From Bryobacterales bacterium (lineage in GTDB: Bacteria; Acidobacteriota; Terriglobia; Bryobacterales; UBA6623): 64,000 nucleotides of DNA. Positions 1 through 9,925 of the stretch are shown in pieces. The notes under the pieces were generated by a model. The model ran no database searches. It had not been told where the DNA came from and saw only the letters and a list, made by a program, of their open reading frames with translations. The DNA is taken from positions 28,439 to 92,438 of the forward strand of contig JAPOOG010000087.1 of NCBI GenBank assembly GCA_026713545.1, read 5' to 3'. Positions within the stretch are counted from its first letter, which is position 1. Every line of letters starts with the position of its first letter. The translations under genes were made by a program, and so were the position numbers.

Positions 1-1681
1 AGATGTTCATCGACTTGACCAGCGCCGTCCGCATCGTGACCGTGCCGTAAATCTTGTTGGCAAAGTTCGACGGCTCGTAGGGCTTGTCGTCCCACCAGAA
101 CGTCGTGGGTACATCGTCAATGATGGAAATAGGCGTCAGTACTTCCCGCGTGAGCGACGTAAAGGGATCGTCCTCATGCTCGATCGCCGTGTCGATCGCG
201 GCGGCGTAGACAAAGGGCTTGAAAGCCGACCCGGGCTGTCGGTAAGCCAAGACGCGGTTGAGTTGGCTTTCGCCGTAGTTACGGCCGCCGACGATCGCCT
301 TGACTTCGCCGGTTGTCGGTTCAATTGCGACCAAGGCCGCCTGGGCGCGAGGCGCCGGGCCGCTCGGTGGGTATCCGAAGGCGGCGTACTTGCCGCGTTT
401 GTGTTGCCGGGCCACCTTCTCGTCGACTTCGGCCATGCTCACGCGAATCGCTTCCACCGCGGCTCTTTGAAGCTGCATGTCGAGGGTCGTGTACACGTGG
501 TACGACCCCGTGATCAATTCTTCCTCGCCGAAGTGTTGCCGTAAGCCACGGTTGACCAGATCGACGAAGTACGGCGCGTTGCTGTATTCGATCTTGCCGT
601 GCGCCAGCTCAATCTCCTCCTCAACGGCTGCCCGGTAGTCGTCCAATCTGATGTATTGCTCCCTCAGCATCGCCCGCAGAACCGTGTCGCGGCGCTTCTT
701 GGCGCGCTCCGGGTGGCGGTAGGGGTTGAGGTAGCTTGGCCGCTGGATCAAGCCCGCCAGCAGCGCCGCTTCGTGCAGTTCCAGAGCGCGGAGGTCTTTG
801 TCGAAGTAGGTTTCGGCAGCCTCTCCCATCCCCATGACGTTGAAGCTACCGCGCCGTCCCAAGGGAACCTGATTTGCGTAAAACTCGAAGATCTGCTCCT
901 TGGTAAGCCGACTCTCGAGTTGCAGAGCGATCATCGCTTCCTCGATCTTGCGCTTGGGGGTCGGGTCCGGTCTCAGGAAGAACTGGCGCGCTAACTGCTG
1001 CGTCAGCGTTGAGGTTCCCCGAGGCCGGCGCCATTCGACAAGCCCGTCGAAAGCGGCTCGCGTCGCGCGGATGATATCGATTCCCCTGTGGCTGAAGAAG
1101 CGGTGGTCCTCGATGGCCAGTACTGCGTTTCTCAAGACCGCGGGAATGTCGTTGTAGGCGACCAGCCTCCGCTTGGAGCGCGTCTGATCAGAGAGGTTCG
1201 TGACGAGGGAGGGCTCCAGCTCGTACGCGGTCTGCGGGTTGTTGTCGTTCAGGGAAACGATTCTCGAGACACGGCCTTCGCTGAAATACAGAACTGCCGG
1301 TTCCTGAATGAAGTAGGAGAGTACCCCCGGATAAACCTCAATCGAGTCCGGCTTGATGCTGAAGTGGCCTATCTGGTTGTGCCGCGACTCTGAGTAACCC
1401 GCCTCGCGCAGGTGCGCAACAACATCGGCGATCGACATCTCGTCGCCGACGAACACCGGATCCGGAGCAGCCAGAATCTTGGAAGTACGGTTGAAGGGGC
1501 CGCCGTGCAGCTTGGCGTCGATGAGTTTCGCGTACTCCCAGTAGAAGTGGTTGAAGGCCACTCCGCCCGCGATGGCCGTGATCAGAAACAGAGCCAGCAG
1601 TACTTTTCCGAACGGACTCTTTGCCAGCCGCAACAGCCGGCCAAGCATACGAGAGCGGACTACAAGTTTTCCCTTGCCCAT
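1..1681 (-). CDS. Penicillin-binding protein 1 family transglycosylase/transpeptidase (partial; C-terminus beyond left edge)
   Basis: Minus-strand translation from ATG at 1681: MGKGKLVVRSRMLGRLLRLAKSPFGKVLLALFLITAIAGG (TM anchor), EDHRFFSHRGIDIIRA, RGTSTLTQQLARQFFL, YANQVPLGRRGSFNVMGMGEAAETYF (GT51 motifs), RQPGSAFKPFVYAAA (SxxK). Open at window edge, so missing from the ORF track. Confidence 0.93.
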   Translation of the reverse strand, partial: MGKGKLVVRSRMLGRLLRLAKSPFGKVLLALFLITAIAGGVAFNHFYWEYAKLIDAKLHGGPFNRTSKILAAPDPVFVGDEMSIADVVAHLREAGYSESRHNQIGHFSIKPDSIEVYPGVLSYFIQEPAVLYFSEGRVSRIVSLNDNNPQTAYELEPSLVTNLSDQTRSKRRLVAYNDIPAVLRNAVLAIEDHRFFSHRGIDIIRATRAAFDGLVEWRRPRGTSTLTQQLARQFFLRPDPTPKRKIEEAMIALQLESRLTKEQIFEFYANQVPLGRRGSFNVMGMGEAAETYFDKDLRALELHEAALLAGLIQRPSYLNPYRHPERAKKRRDTVLRAMLREQYIRLDDYRAAVEEEIELAHGKIEYSNAPYFVDLVNRGLRQHFGEEELITGSYHVYTTLDMQLQRAAVEAIRVSMAEVDEKVARQHKRGKYAAFGYPPSGPAPRAQAALVAIEPTTGEVKAIVGGRNYGESQLNRVLAYRQPGSAFKPFVYAAAIDTAIEHEDDPFTSLTREVLTPISIIDDVPTTFWWDDKPYEPSNFANKIYGTVTMRTALVKSMNI

Positions 1682-1825
1682 TCCGTCACCTGGTTCGTCA
1701 GCATGCCGCGCCCTGAAACTCCCTGGAATTCGTCACTTCGGATCAATGGGGCGCGGTGTGCTTTCGCAAACCGCGAGAGCGCCGGCGGGAACGGGGCTCG
1801 CGGGCCGTGTTTTCCCGGAGCAGCA

Positions 1826-3565
1826 TCATGTGAAAGCGCTCGGATTGACGGCCTTCGCCAACTCCTCGGCGAGCCGCATAGCAGCTTCTTCGAGTCTAAC
1901 ATCGGTAGATTGACGTGTCGAGCGGACCTTCAGTTCCACGATTCCTTCGGAAATCTTCTTGCCGATCGTGAAACGGTAGGGGATACCAATCAAGTCGGCA
2001 TCCGAGAACTTTACGCCGGCGCGCTCTCTTCGGTTGTCGTAGATCACGTCGATGCCCTGGCTCCGGCAGTCCTCATAGAGCGACTCCGAGGCCTGCCGCT
2101 GGGCGTCGTTCTTCAGATTCACCGGCGTGATGATGGCTTCGAAAGGAGTGATCGATGCCGGCAATACCATGCCCGCGTCATCGTGATTCTGTTCGACGGC
2201 GGTGGCGAGAATGCGCTCCAGCCCGATGCCGTACGAACCCATGATCGGAGTCACTTCCTTGTCATTGGGGTCGAGCACGCTCAGTCCCATCGATTCGGAA
2301 TAACGGCGGTCGAGCTTGAAGATGTGTCCGACCTCGATGCATTTTCGCAGCGTGACGGGTTTGCCGCATTGCGCGCATGCATCGCCTTCGGCTACATCTC
2401 GGAGATCGACGAAGCTTGTCTCGAAATCGCGTCCGGGCGTCACGTGGCGCAGATGATAGTGGTCTCGGTTGGCGCCGGAGATCAGATCACGGCGGTTCCG
2501 AAGCGCCTCGTCGGTAAGGATGGTGAGTTCCTTCACACCCACAGGGCCTAAGGATCCCGCGTCCGCGCCGAACCATTCACGGATCTCCTCGGGATGAGCC
2601 GGCCTCACTTTCGTCGCAGCAATGACCGACCCGAGTTTCGCTTCATTCAGCGAGTGGTCTCCGCGCAGCAAGACGAGGTACGGCTTCTGATCCGCCACGA
2701 TGACGAGGCTCTTGATGTGCGATGTCTCCGGAGAACCATCAAACGCGGCAACTTCAGCGATTGTTTTCTTGCCGGGAGTGTGAAACTCCTCCAGAGGTAG
2801 GTCTTCAGCAGAGTCCGGTTGCGTGGGAGGTCGCGGCGTAGAGCGAGCCATCTCAAGATTGGCCGCGTAGCCGCAGCCCTTGCAGAGAACGATCACGTCT
2901 TCACCTGCATCCGATGGCGCCGCGAATTCGTGCGATTGGCTGCCACCCATCTCACCGGAATGCGCCTCCACCGTGATATATTTCAATCCGCAGCGATCGA
3001 AGATGCGGCAATAGGCCGCGTGATGCTTCTTGTAGCTGACGTCGAGGCCGGCGGCGTCCAGATCGAAGGAGTACGAATCCTTCATCGTGAAGCGCCGCGC
3101 GCGAATCAGACCCGACTTCGGCCGTGGTTCGTCTCGAAACTTCGCCTGAATCTGGTACCACAACTGCGGCAATTGCTTGTAGCTGCGCAACTCACCGGTG
3201 GCGATGGAGGTCATGACCTCTTCTTCCGTCATGCCTAGACACAGATCATGCCCCCAGCGGTCTTGCAGGCGGAACATGTCGTGGCCGATGGCATCCCAGC
3301 GGCCGCTCTTTTGCCAGACTTTTGCGGGATGCAGTTCCGGCAGGAACATCTCTTGCGCGCCGATGGCGTCCATCTCCTCCCGGATCACCTGCTCGATCTT
3401 GAGCAGCGAGCGCCTGGCTAAATAGAGGTGGCTGTATAGGCCGGCTGCAAGTTGCCGGATGTAGCCTGCTCGCAGCAGGAGCTGGTGACTGACGACGTCG
3501 GCTTCGTGCGGCGTCTCGCGATGTGTGGGAATGAATAGCTGGCTCCAGCGCATGGTGCTTTCCAC
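1826..3565 (-). CDS. proS: Prolyl-tRNA synthetase (bacterial type with insertion domain)
   Basis: 579 aa; MRWSQLFIPTHRETPHEADVVSHQLLLRAGYIRQLAAGLYSHL, TEEEVMTSI, RPKSGLIRARRFTMKDSYSFD, GSYGIGLERILA. Start may be Met5 (3553). Confidence 0.97.
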   Translation of the reverse strand: MESTMRWSQLFIPTHRETPHEADVVSHQLLLRAGYIRQLAAGLYSHLYLARRSLLKIEQVIREEMDAIGAQEMFLPELHPAKVWQKSGRWDAIGHDMFRLQDRWGHDLCLGMTEEEVMTSIATGELRSYKQLPQLWYQIQAKFRDEPRPKSGLIRARRFTMKDSYSFDLDAAGLDVSYKKHHAAYCRIFDRCGLKYITVEAHSGEMGGSQSHEFAAPSDAGEDVIVLCKGCGYAANLEMARSTPRPPTQPDSAEDLPLEEFHTPGKKTIAEVAAFDGSPETSHIKSLVIVADQKPYLVLLRGDHSLNEAKLGSVIAATKVRPAHPEEIREWFGADAGSLGPVGVKELTILTDEALRNRRDLISGANRDHYHLRHVTPGRDFETSFVDLRDVAEGDACAQCGKPVTLRKCIEVGHIFKLDRRYSESMGLSVLDPNDKEVTPIMGSYGIGLERILATAVEQNHDDAGMVLPASITPFEAIITPVNLKNDAQRQASESLYEDCRSQGIDVIYDNRRERAGVKFSDADLIGIPYRFTIGKKISEGIVELKVRSTRQSTDVRLEEAAMRLAEELAKAVNPSAFT

Positions 3566-3836
3566 CGCGTCCTACGATCTGGATCTGACGGGGGAACGAG
3601 GGCCGCAGACGGAACTCTCAAACCGTCTCCAAGAGGCCCAAAACGGCGGGATAATGCACGCCCATTGTACCATGCGGAGGGTCCCGGACCGGTTTTCGAG
3701 AGAGGTTCCGGCATCTTGGCCGTTGCATCGGCCGCGACGGGTTCAGTGGTACAGTTGGGACGAGACGGCCCGCAATGTTCTCGAAACCTACCGATGTGTT
3801 ACCTCTCAGATCTGGCATACGTCCTACTGAAGAGCC

Positions 3837-5510
3837 TTGAAAGGCCCCGTTTCCCACTCACCTCAAAAGCTCGAGATGGCGAGTATTCCTGATCCCGTGA
3901 CGTCGCAGAACGTCCAGCCGCAGCCGAAAGTAAGCATCTGGGTCTGGATGCTTCCCAATTTCACGGTATTCGTTTCGAGCCTATGCATCATGGTCGTTGA
4001 ACTGGTGGCCGGGCGCCTGATCGCACGGTACGTAGGCAGCTCGCTCTATACCTGGACATCCGTCATCGGCATCGTTCTGGCAGGGATCGCCGTCGGCAAC
4101 TACCTTGGCGGACGGCTGGCGGACCGCTACCGACCAACCGAAGCATTGGCGTCGCTCTTCCTCATCGCCTCGGCGACATGTTTGCTGACCCCCATGCTCA
4201 ACATTCACGCCGGAAACTGGATGCTGCTGCGCGATCAGGAGTGGGTTCTGCGGATCTTCGCCCATGTCTTCCTGGTGTTCTTTCTGCCTTCGGCCTTGCT
4301 CGGGACCATCGGGCCAGTGGCAGCCAAAATGGCCCTAGACCTGGGCCGCGAGACTGGACGGACTGTGGGCAGCGTCTATTCCTGGGGCGCCGTTGGCAGC
4401 ATCGTCGGCACGTTCCTGACGGGCTATTACCTGATCGCCGCAATCGGCACCGTGGCTGTCCTGCTCGGCGTGGCGGCTATTCTGCTGGGTATGGCCTTCC
4501 TGTTTGGGGCCCGCTCGCTGCTGGCGTTCCTTTGGACCGGCGTAGTCGTCGCCTCCTTCATCGCCATGAGCGGCCCGTTCGAACAGGCCCGCGTGGTCGG
4601 CGAGCGCTTGGGCCTGCGCCCGTACGAGAGTGACTGGATCCATTTTCAGGAGGAGACACAGTACGCGCTGATCACTGTCGAAGACGACATGGAAATGGAG
4701 GGCGTGCGATCGATGACTCTCGATTTTCTGATCCATGCCTACGTGGACATGAACGATACCGTCAGGCTGATCTATGAGTACGAACAGGTATACGCCGCCG
4801 TGACGCGGGCCGCCGTCAAGGACTGGCCCCAGGGTCATGTGCTACGAGCGCTCTCGCTCGGCGGAGGCGGCTTCGTCTTTCCACGCTGGCTGCTGCGCCA
4901 TTGGCCGGACAGCTATCTGGAAGTCGCCGAGATCGATCCCGAGGTCACCCGTGCGGCGCATGAGACCTTCGGACTACCGGCCGACACCCCGATCCGTATC
5001 TTCAACCTCGATGCGCGGAATCACGTCGAAGATATCCTGCGACGGCAGGAAACCGTCGCAGAAGACCTCTTCGATCTGGTCTATTCCGACGCCTTCAATC
5101 ACTATTCACCACCGTTTCATCTGACGACCAAGGATTTCAACGAGAAGCTGCGGCAACTCATGACGCCCGACGGCGTATTGCTGGTGAACGTCATCGATAT
5201 ATACCGCTCCGGTCGTTTCGTCGGTGCAATGATCAACACGCTGGAGCAGAGCTTCCCGCACGTCTACGTAATATCCAGCTCCTTGGCCGGTCCTTCTGAC
5301 GACGATGAGCGTGATACGTTCATCGTGCTGGGATCGGGGCGCCCACTCGACGTCAACGAGTTGTCCATCAACTCAGCCATCGGCATGGTGCTTGATCCCG
5401 AGCAGCTCGCCACGCTCCGTAGGCGCTCGCAGGGCCTCGTCTTCACTGACGATTATGCACCCGTCGATAACCTTCTCGCGCCGGTCATCCGGATGGCCTC
5501 TAGGCGGTAA
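3837..5510 (+). CDS. Fused MFS-like membrane / spermidine synthase-like protein
   Basis: 557 aa; multi-TM N-terminus (VELVAGRLIARYVGSSLYTWTSVIGIVLAGIAVGNYLGGRLADR) and SpeE-like Rossmann C-terminus (LGGGGFVFPRWLLRHWPDSYLEVAEIDPEVTRAA). Confidence 0.88.
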   Translation: MKGPVSHSPQKLEMASIPDPVTSQNVQPQPKVSIWVWMLPNFTVFVSSLCIMVVELVAGRLIARYVGSSLYTWTSVIGIVLAGIAVGNYLGGRLADRYRPTEALASLFLIASATCLLTPMLNIHAGNWMLLRDQEWVLRIFAHVFLVFFLPSALLGTIGPVAAKMALDLGRETGRTVGSVYSWGAVGSIVGTFLTGYYLIAAIGTVAVLLGVAAILLGMAFLFGARSLLAFLWTGVVVASFIAMSGPFEQARVVGERLGLRPYESDWIHFQEETQYALITVEDDMEMEGVRSMTLDFLIHAYVDMNDTVRLIYEYEQVYAAVTRAAVKDWPQGHVLRALSLGGGGFVFPRWLLRHWPDSYLEVAEIDPEVTRAAHETFGLPADTPIRIFNLDARNHVEDILRRQETVAEDLFDLVYSDAFNHYSPPFHLTTKDFNEKLRQLMTPDGVLLVNVIDIYRSGRFVGAMINTLEQSFPHVYVISSSLAGPSDDDERDTFIVLGSGRPLDVNELSINSAIGMVLDPEQLATLRRRSQGLVFTDDYAPVDNLLAPVIRMASRR

Positions 5511-5676
5511 GAGTCTACCTCGGGCGTGGAGGTAGCTCCATGCACGGCTGTCGTACAAAGGCGGTACGACTGGCCTGAGAAGGATCTGTAGGGTACAATT
5601 CGTTGAGGGGCTGCCGGTTTCTTCGTTCCTCGCTCGACCGGCATTCTTGCAGAGTTTCTCGTTGGTGGAGGTATGT

Positions 5677-5874
5677 GTGGCTGAAGTCTATGTTCAAGAG
5701 GGCGAATCGCTTGACGGCGCACTGCGGCGTTTCAAAAGGAAAGTGCAGCACGAAGACATCATCAAAGAGGTCAAGCGGCACTCCTACTATTTGAAGCCCG
5801 GAGAAAAAAAGCGGGTCAAGCAGGCGCTGGCGCGCAAGCGGAGCCGCAAGAAGATGCGCCGCGAGACTCGTTAG
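5677..5874 (+). CDS. rpsU: 30S ribosomal protein S21
   Basis: VAEVYVQEGESLDGALRRFKRKVQHEDIIKEVKRHSYYLKPGEKKRVKQALARKRSRKKMRRETR; GTG start preceded by GGAGG. Confidence 0.95.
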   Translation: MAEVYVQEGESLDGALRRFKRKVQHEDIIKEVKRHSYYLKPGEKKRVKQALARKRSRKKMRRETR

Positions 5875-5952
5875 TGTTCTGAGAATTGGCTGGTTACCGT
5901 TTCCCCGGCGGGGTTTCAGCCCGACTCCTTCCCGCCGCCAGGGTCAATCTTC

Positions 5953-7311
5953 ATGCGTTCCCGTCGGCGAGTCCCCACAAAGAGCTTCTCCGTGCGAAGT
6001 TTCGGCTGCCGCGCTTCGCAGTCGGATGGCGCCGCCATCGCGGCTGACCTGCAGCGCCGAGGTTTGGAAACCGCTTCGGGTCCGGCCGATCTCGTCGTCA
6101 TCAACACCTGTACCGTCACGTCGGAAGCGGACCGGGATGCCCGGCAGGCGATCCGCCACGCGTATCGAGAAAATCCGGAGTCCGAGATTCTTGTAACGGG
6201 CTGCTACGCCCAGCGCCTTTCTACGGAACTCGCTGATCTCCCCGGCGTCAAGTGGGTCATCGGTAATTCGCACAAGACACAGATCGGGACGATCGTTGCC
6301 GACGCTCTGGTCAACCCGTCGGCTCCTGCGAGCCAAGCTGCTTACCACGGAGAGATCAGCCTTGGCGGAACGCTGGTCGGAAACATCTTCGATCAAAAGC
6401 AGTTTCTCTCGGCACCGGTTGTCGAGGCGGGACCGGATCGCACGCGTCCCAACCTCAAGATTCAAGACGGCTGCGGCAATCGCTGCAGCTTCTGCGTGAT
6501 CCCCTCCGTGCGCGGCGCCAGCCGGAGCGCTCCGATCGGATTCGTCATCGAGCAGGTGAGAATGTTGTCGGAACGCTACAGCGAGGTTGTGCTCACCGGA
6601 ATCAACCTTGGACGATGGGGTCGGGACCTTCCCGAAAAATCGCGCTTAGCTCATCTGCTTCGAATGGTGCTGGTCGAGACAGGCGTCGCGAAGCTGCGCC
6701 TGAGCTCGATCGAGCCCATGGACTGGACCGAAGAACTGCTGGAGCTTGTTGCAACGACGCCCCGTCTTGCCAAGCACGTCCACATCCCTCTGCAATCCGC
6801 TTCCGACACGGTCCTCCGGAGAATGCGCCGGCGCTACCGAGCACGCCACTATACGAGCCGCATCGAGAAGGCTCGTTCCCTCATGCCGACAGCTTCCATC
6901 GGCGCTGACGTCATGGTGGGTTTTCCCGGCGAGAGCGATCTTGAATTCGAAGAGACCCGCCGGTTCATCGCTGAGATGCCCTTCACCTACTTGCACGTTT
7001 TCAGCTACTCGTCGCGGCTGGGCACCGAAGCGAGCGTCATGCCGGACGAGCCGGTGAAGCCGGTAAAGAAACTGCGCAACCGCGTGCTGCGGGAGTTGGC
7101 AGCGGAGAAGAACCTGGCGTTCCGGAGCAGTCTGATCGGTACTGTATTCGATGCCGTCACCCTCGACCAACGAGCCGGCGGAGGCAGTCGCGCGCTCACC
7201 GACAATTACATCCCCGTGCGCCTTCCCGATCAGGAGCTCGCCCCGGGCATGCCGGTCCGTGTCCGTCTGAGCGAATGCAACGGCAGCACTACCTTTGCTC
7301 GATTGGCCTGA
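5953..7311 (+). CDS. mtaB: MiaB-like radical SAM tRNA t6A37 methylthiotransferase (MtaB)
   Basis: 452 aa; FGCRASQSDGAAIAADL, VINTCTVTSEADRDARQAIR, IQDGCGNRCSFCVIP (radical SAM CxxxCxxC), VMVGFPGESDLEFEETRRFI. Confidence 0.93.
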   Translation: MRSRRRVPTKSFSVRSFGCRASQSDGAAIAADLQRRGLETASGPADLVVINTCTVTSEADRDARQAIRHAYRENPESEILVTGCYAQRLSTELADLPGVKWVIGNSHKTQIGTIVADALVNPSAPASQAAYHGEISLGGTLVGNIFDQKQFLSAPVVEAGPDRTRPNLKIQDGCGNRCSFCVIPSVRGASRSAPIGFVIEQVRMLSERYSEVVLTGINLGRWGRDLPEKSRLAHLLRMVLVETGVAKLRLSSIEPMDWTEELLELVATTPRLAKHVHIPLQSASDTVLRRMRRRYRARHYTSRIEKARSLMPTASIGADVMVGFPGESDLEFEETRRFIAEMPFTYLHVFSYSSRLGTEASVMPDEPVKPVKKLRNRVLRELAAEKNLAFRSSLIGTVFDAVTLDQRAGGGSRALTDNYIPVRLPDQELAPGMPVRVRLSECNGSTTFARLA

Positions 7312-7501
7312 GCAGCGATCATTTCCCGGTCACGCTCAGGAACTCCAGCGGTTGTTCGTATACCGGCACGGCCATGCCGGAGGAAATTGCCACGGAAGCA
7401 CTGGCAACCCGACCGTTCCGACGGCCTGAAACTCCCTATGGTCACGATCAGCTCAACCCTGGACCAATATCGGTTCCACAACATGTTGCGAATGCGCTGG
7501 C

Positions 7502-7594
7502 CTGAAACATCCCCCAGATCAAGCGGCCTTGACGCCGATCCGGATGTTTCTTGCTCGAATGATCCGCACCGCGTAGCGGGGCGGGGGCAGGACT
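7502..7594 (-). repeat. Dispersed structured repeat family 2, copy 1
   Basis: Reverse complement AGTCCTGCCCCCGCCCCGCTACGCGGTGCGGATCATTCGAGCAAGAAACATCCGGATCGGCGTCAAGGCCGCTTGATCTGGGGGATGTTTCA closely matches 37131-37221 (+); contains inverted arms GAAACATCC/GGATGTTTC. Confidence 0.9.
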
Positions 7595-7674
7595 GACCTG
7601 TAGCCCTCCGAACGAGGTCTCCTTCGTATCCCGATCTCCACATACCGACCCAACGAGTGTGGAGGTATGCAGAA

Positions 7675-9018
7675 TCAGTGGTTCTTTGCGAAGAATTCCT
7701 TTGTAAGCGATCTCACGATCCCCAACGACCCAAGCACGCCGATCAAGTTGGGGATGGCCATCAGTCCGTTGAGAGTGTCGGCGAGACTCCAGACCAGTTG
7801 CAGGCTTCCTGTCGCGCCCAGGTAGACGAAGATGATCCATACCAGACGGTACGGCATACTTGCCGCCGTGCCGAATAGGTAAGCGGCTCCGGTTTCCCCG
7901 TAGTAGGCCCATCCAATTACGGTGGAAAACGCGAAAAGGATGAGGCCGAGACTCACAATCTGCCCGCCCCAGTCTCCGGGAAGGCCGATCTCAAAGGCCT
8001 TGGCGGCCATCGAAGCGCCGTCGGCGCCCGACTGCCAGGCGCCTGTGGCCAGCACGATAAAGCCGGTGAGAAGACAGACGACAACGGTGTCCACGAAAAC
8101 CTCGGCGATCCCGTAGGATGCCTGTCGAACGGGATGGTCGGTCACCGCCGAGCTGTGAACGATGGGGGCGCTCCCCAGCCCCGCTTCGTTCGAGAACATC
8201 CCGCGCGCAATGCCATAGCGTATCGCCGCCGCCACCGTCCCTCCGGCGAATCCCCCCACGGCCGCCTGCCCCTGAAACGCGGAGGACAGGACCAATTCGA
8301 TGACCACCGGCACTTGATCGATATAGCGGAACAGGATGACGACCGCGCCCAGGACATAGATGGCACACATGAACGGCACGATGAACTGCGTGACCTCGGC
8401 GATGCGGCGGATCCCGCCCAGCACAACCAGCGCCGTCAACGCACACAGGGCGAGGCCGCTCACCCACGGCTCAATCCCGAAACCGGTCCTGGCGGCGTCG
8501 GCGACCGAGTTGGCCTGGACCATGTTCCCGATTCCGAACGCAGCCGACGCCGTGAGCAAGGCGAAGACTGCCCCCAGCCAGCGGAGCCCCAGTCCCTTTG
8601 ACAGCACATACATCGCGCCGCCGCGGACAATTCCCTGGTCATCCTTCTCGCGGTAGTGCAGCGCAATGGCAATCTCCGAGTACTTCGTAGCCATGCCGAC
8701 GGTGCCCGAAACGAGCAGCCAGAACAGGGACCCCGGTCCCCCCAGAAAGATCGCCGTCGACACGCCCGCGATGTTCCCGACTCCGACGGTAGACGCCAGC
8801 GCTGTCGCCAAGGCCTGGAAGGGAGTCACGGTTCCCTCCCCCATTCCTTTTCGGAACAGCTTGCCGAATACTTCACGGAATGCGAATGACAGCCGGCGAA
8901 ACTGCACCCCCCTGGTCACTACGGTCAGCACCAGCCCGGCACCGATCAGGAGCACCATCATGGGTGTTCCCCAAACCAGACCGTTGATGGATTCATGCAC
9001 TGCGAGTAGTTGTTCCAC
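7675..9018 (-). CDS. Alanine/glycine:sodium (AGCS family) amino acid symporter
   Basis: 447 aa hydrophobic; TPFQALATALASTVGVGNIAGVSTAIFLGGPGSLFW, MFSNEAGLGSAPI, FAFSTVIGWAYYGE. Confidence 0.94.
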   Translation of the reverse strand: MEQLLAVHESINGLVWGTPMMVLLIGAGLVLTVVTRGVQFRRLSFAFREVFGKLFRKGMGEGTVTPFQALATALASTVGVGNIAGVSTAIFLGGPGSLFWLLVSGTVGMATKYSEIAIALHYREKDDQGIVRGGAMYVLSKGLGLRWLGAVFALLTASAAFGIGNMVQANSVADAARTGFGIEPWVSGLALCALTALVVLGGIRRIAEVTQFIVPFMCAIYVLGAVVILFRYIDQVPVVIELVLSSAFQGQAAVGGFAGGTVAAAIRYGIARGMFSNEAGLGSAPIVHSSAVTDHPVRQASYGIAEVFVDTVVVCLLTGFIVLATGAWQSGADGASMAAKAFEIGLPGDWGGQIVSLGLILFAFSTVIGWAYYGETGAAYLFGTAASMPYRLVWIIFVYLGATGSLQLVWSLADTLNGLMAIPNLIGVLGSLGIVRSLTKEFFAKNH

Positions 9019-9030
9019 GATGCCCCAGCC

Positions 9031-9501
9031 TTATTCTTCTCTCTTCAAGACAAAGTCGGTCTCGTACATGTCGTAGACCGCCGGCGTCATCCCCAAGCGC
9101 CGATAGGTTCGCTGCGCGTTGTGATTGCTCTTGTCTACGTACAGCCGAATGCCACACACGTCCCCGGCGGCCGAGGCTTGCTCCATCACCCACTGGTGCA
9201 GCGCCGAATAAATCCCTTGCCCCCGCGATGCCGGCTCGACGTACACACTCTGAATCCACCAGAAAAGGCCGTTGCGCCAGTCGCTCCACTCGAACGTGAT
9301 CATCAACTGCCCGACAACCCGCGATTCCTTTTCAGCAACGACAAAGAACCCTTTCCCGGCGTCTTCGAAGACGGCTCGGGTACCGGCCAGCAGCCGGTTG
9401 TAGTCCAGCTCGATGTCTTCGATCTCGTGGGCCATCGCGGCGCTGTGGTCCGCGATGATTTCTGCGTCATCACCGCATGCGAGTCGAACTCTGATCGTCA
9501 A
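9031..9501 (-). CDS. GNAT family N-acetyltransferase
   Basis: 156 aa; IQSVYVEPASRGQGIYSALHQWVMEQA, RLYVDKSNHNAQRTYRRLGM. Confidence 0.9.
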   Translation of the reverse strand: MTIRVRLACGDDAEIIADHSAAMAHEIEDIELDYNRLLAGTRAVFEDAGKGFFVVAEKESRVVGQLMITFEWSDWRNGLFWWIQSVYVEPASRGQGIYSALHQWVMEQASAAGDVCGIRLYVDKSNHNAQRTYRRLGMTPAVYDMYETDFVLKREE

Positions 9502-9535
9502 CGACCTGCACCTCTCATCGGGGATCTGTCAGCGG

Positions 9536-9670
9536 TTAGCCTGCGTTTCTCACCACGCGGCGAGGTGAAGTGCGTGAGAGGGCCGTCAGGACGAGACGCG
9601 AGCAAGCGCAACGAAATCATGGCGGTCGTATCGCGTGCTTCGGCCGTCGGGTGGTGAGAAATGCAGGTTA
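9536..9670. repeat. Dispersed TIR repeat family 1, copy A
   Basis: Ends TTAGCCTGCGTTTCTCACCAC ... GTGGTGAGAAATGCAGGTTA are inverted repeats; interior (reverse complement) shared with 57330-57510. Confidence 0.92.
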
Positions 9671-9925
9671 GTCGGTCCTGTGGTGCCTGCGGCTTGGGCC
9701 AGCATCGAATCAGGACCCGCGAGGTCCCCATCGCAGTCGGCTCTTGTGACGATTTCGAACGCCGAAAACGAATCCGCGGCCTAATCTGCCTCTTCAGCGA
9801 CACTCCGGACTGACTGATCGGGGTGAGGCTGGTCGAGCTTCGAGGCTCCCGGCTCCGCCGAGCAGCGGGCTTGATCAGGCCTAGAACGAGGAGCAAGAGA
9901 CCGCTTCTCGGTCGGTCGTAGGAGG

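Noticed and set aside
1412-2551. 379-aa plus-strand ORF
   Set aside because: Antisense to proS and the PBP1 gene; no recognisable protein motifs. Same reasoning for other long antisense ORFs (2819..3238, 16971..17828, 29892..30578, 33686..34744, 41716..43098, 47573..48712).
7502-7594. Repeat family 2 considered as a CRISPR repeat
   Set aside because: Only two copies about 30 kb apart, no spacer periodicity and no cas genes.
9536-9670. TIR repeats considered as integron attC sites
   Set aside because: Ends do not match the RYYYAAC/GTTRRRY core-site pattern, copies are far apart, and no integron integrase or cassette array is visible.
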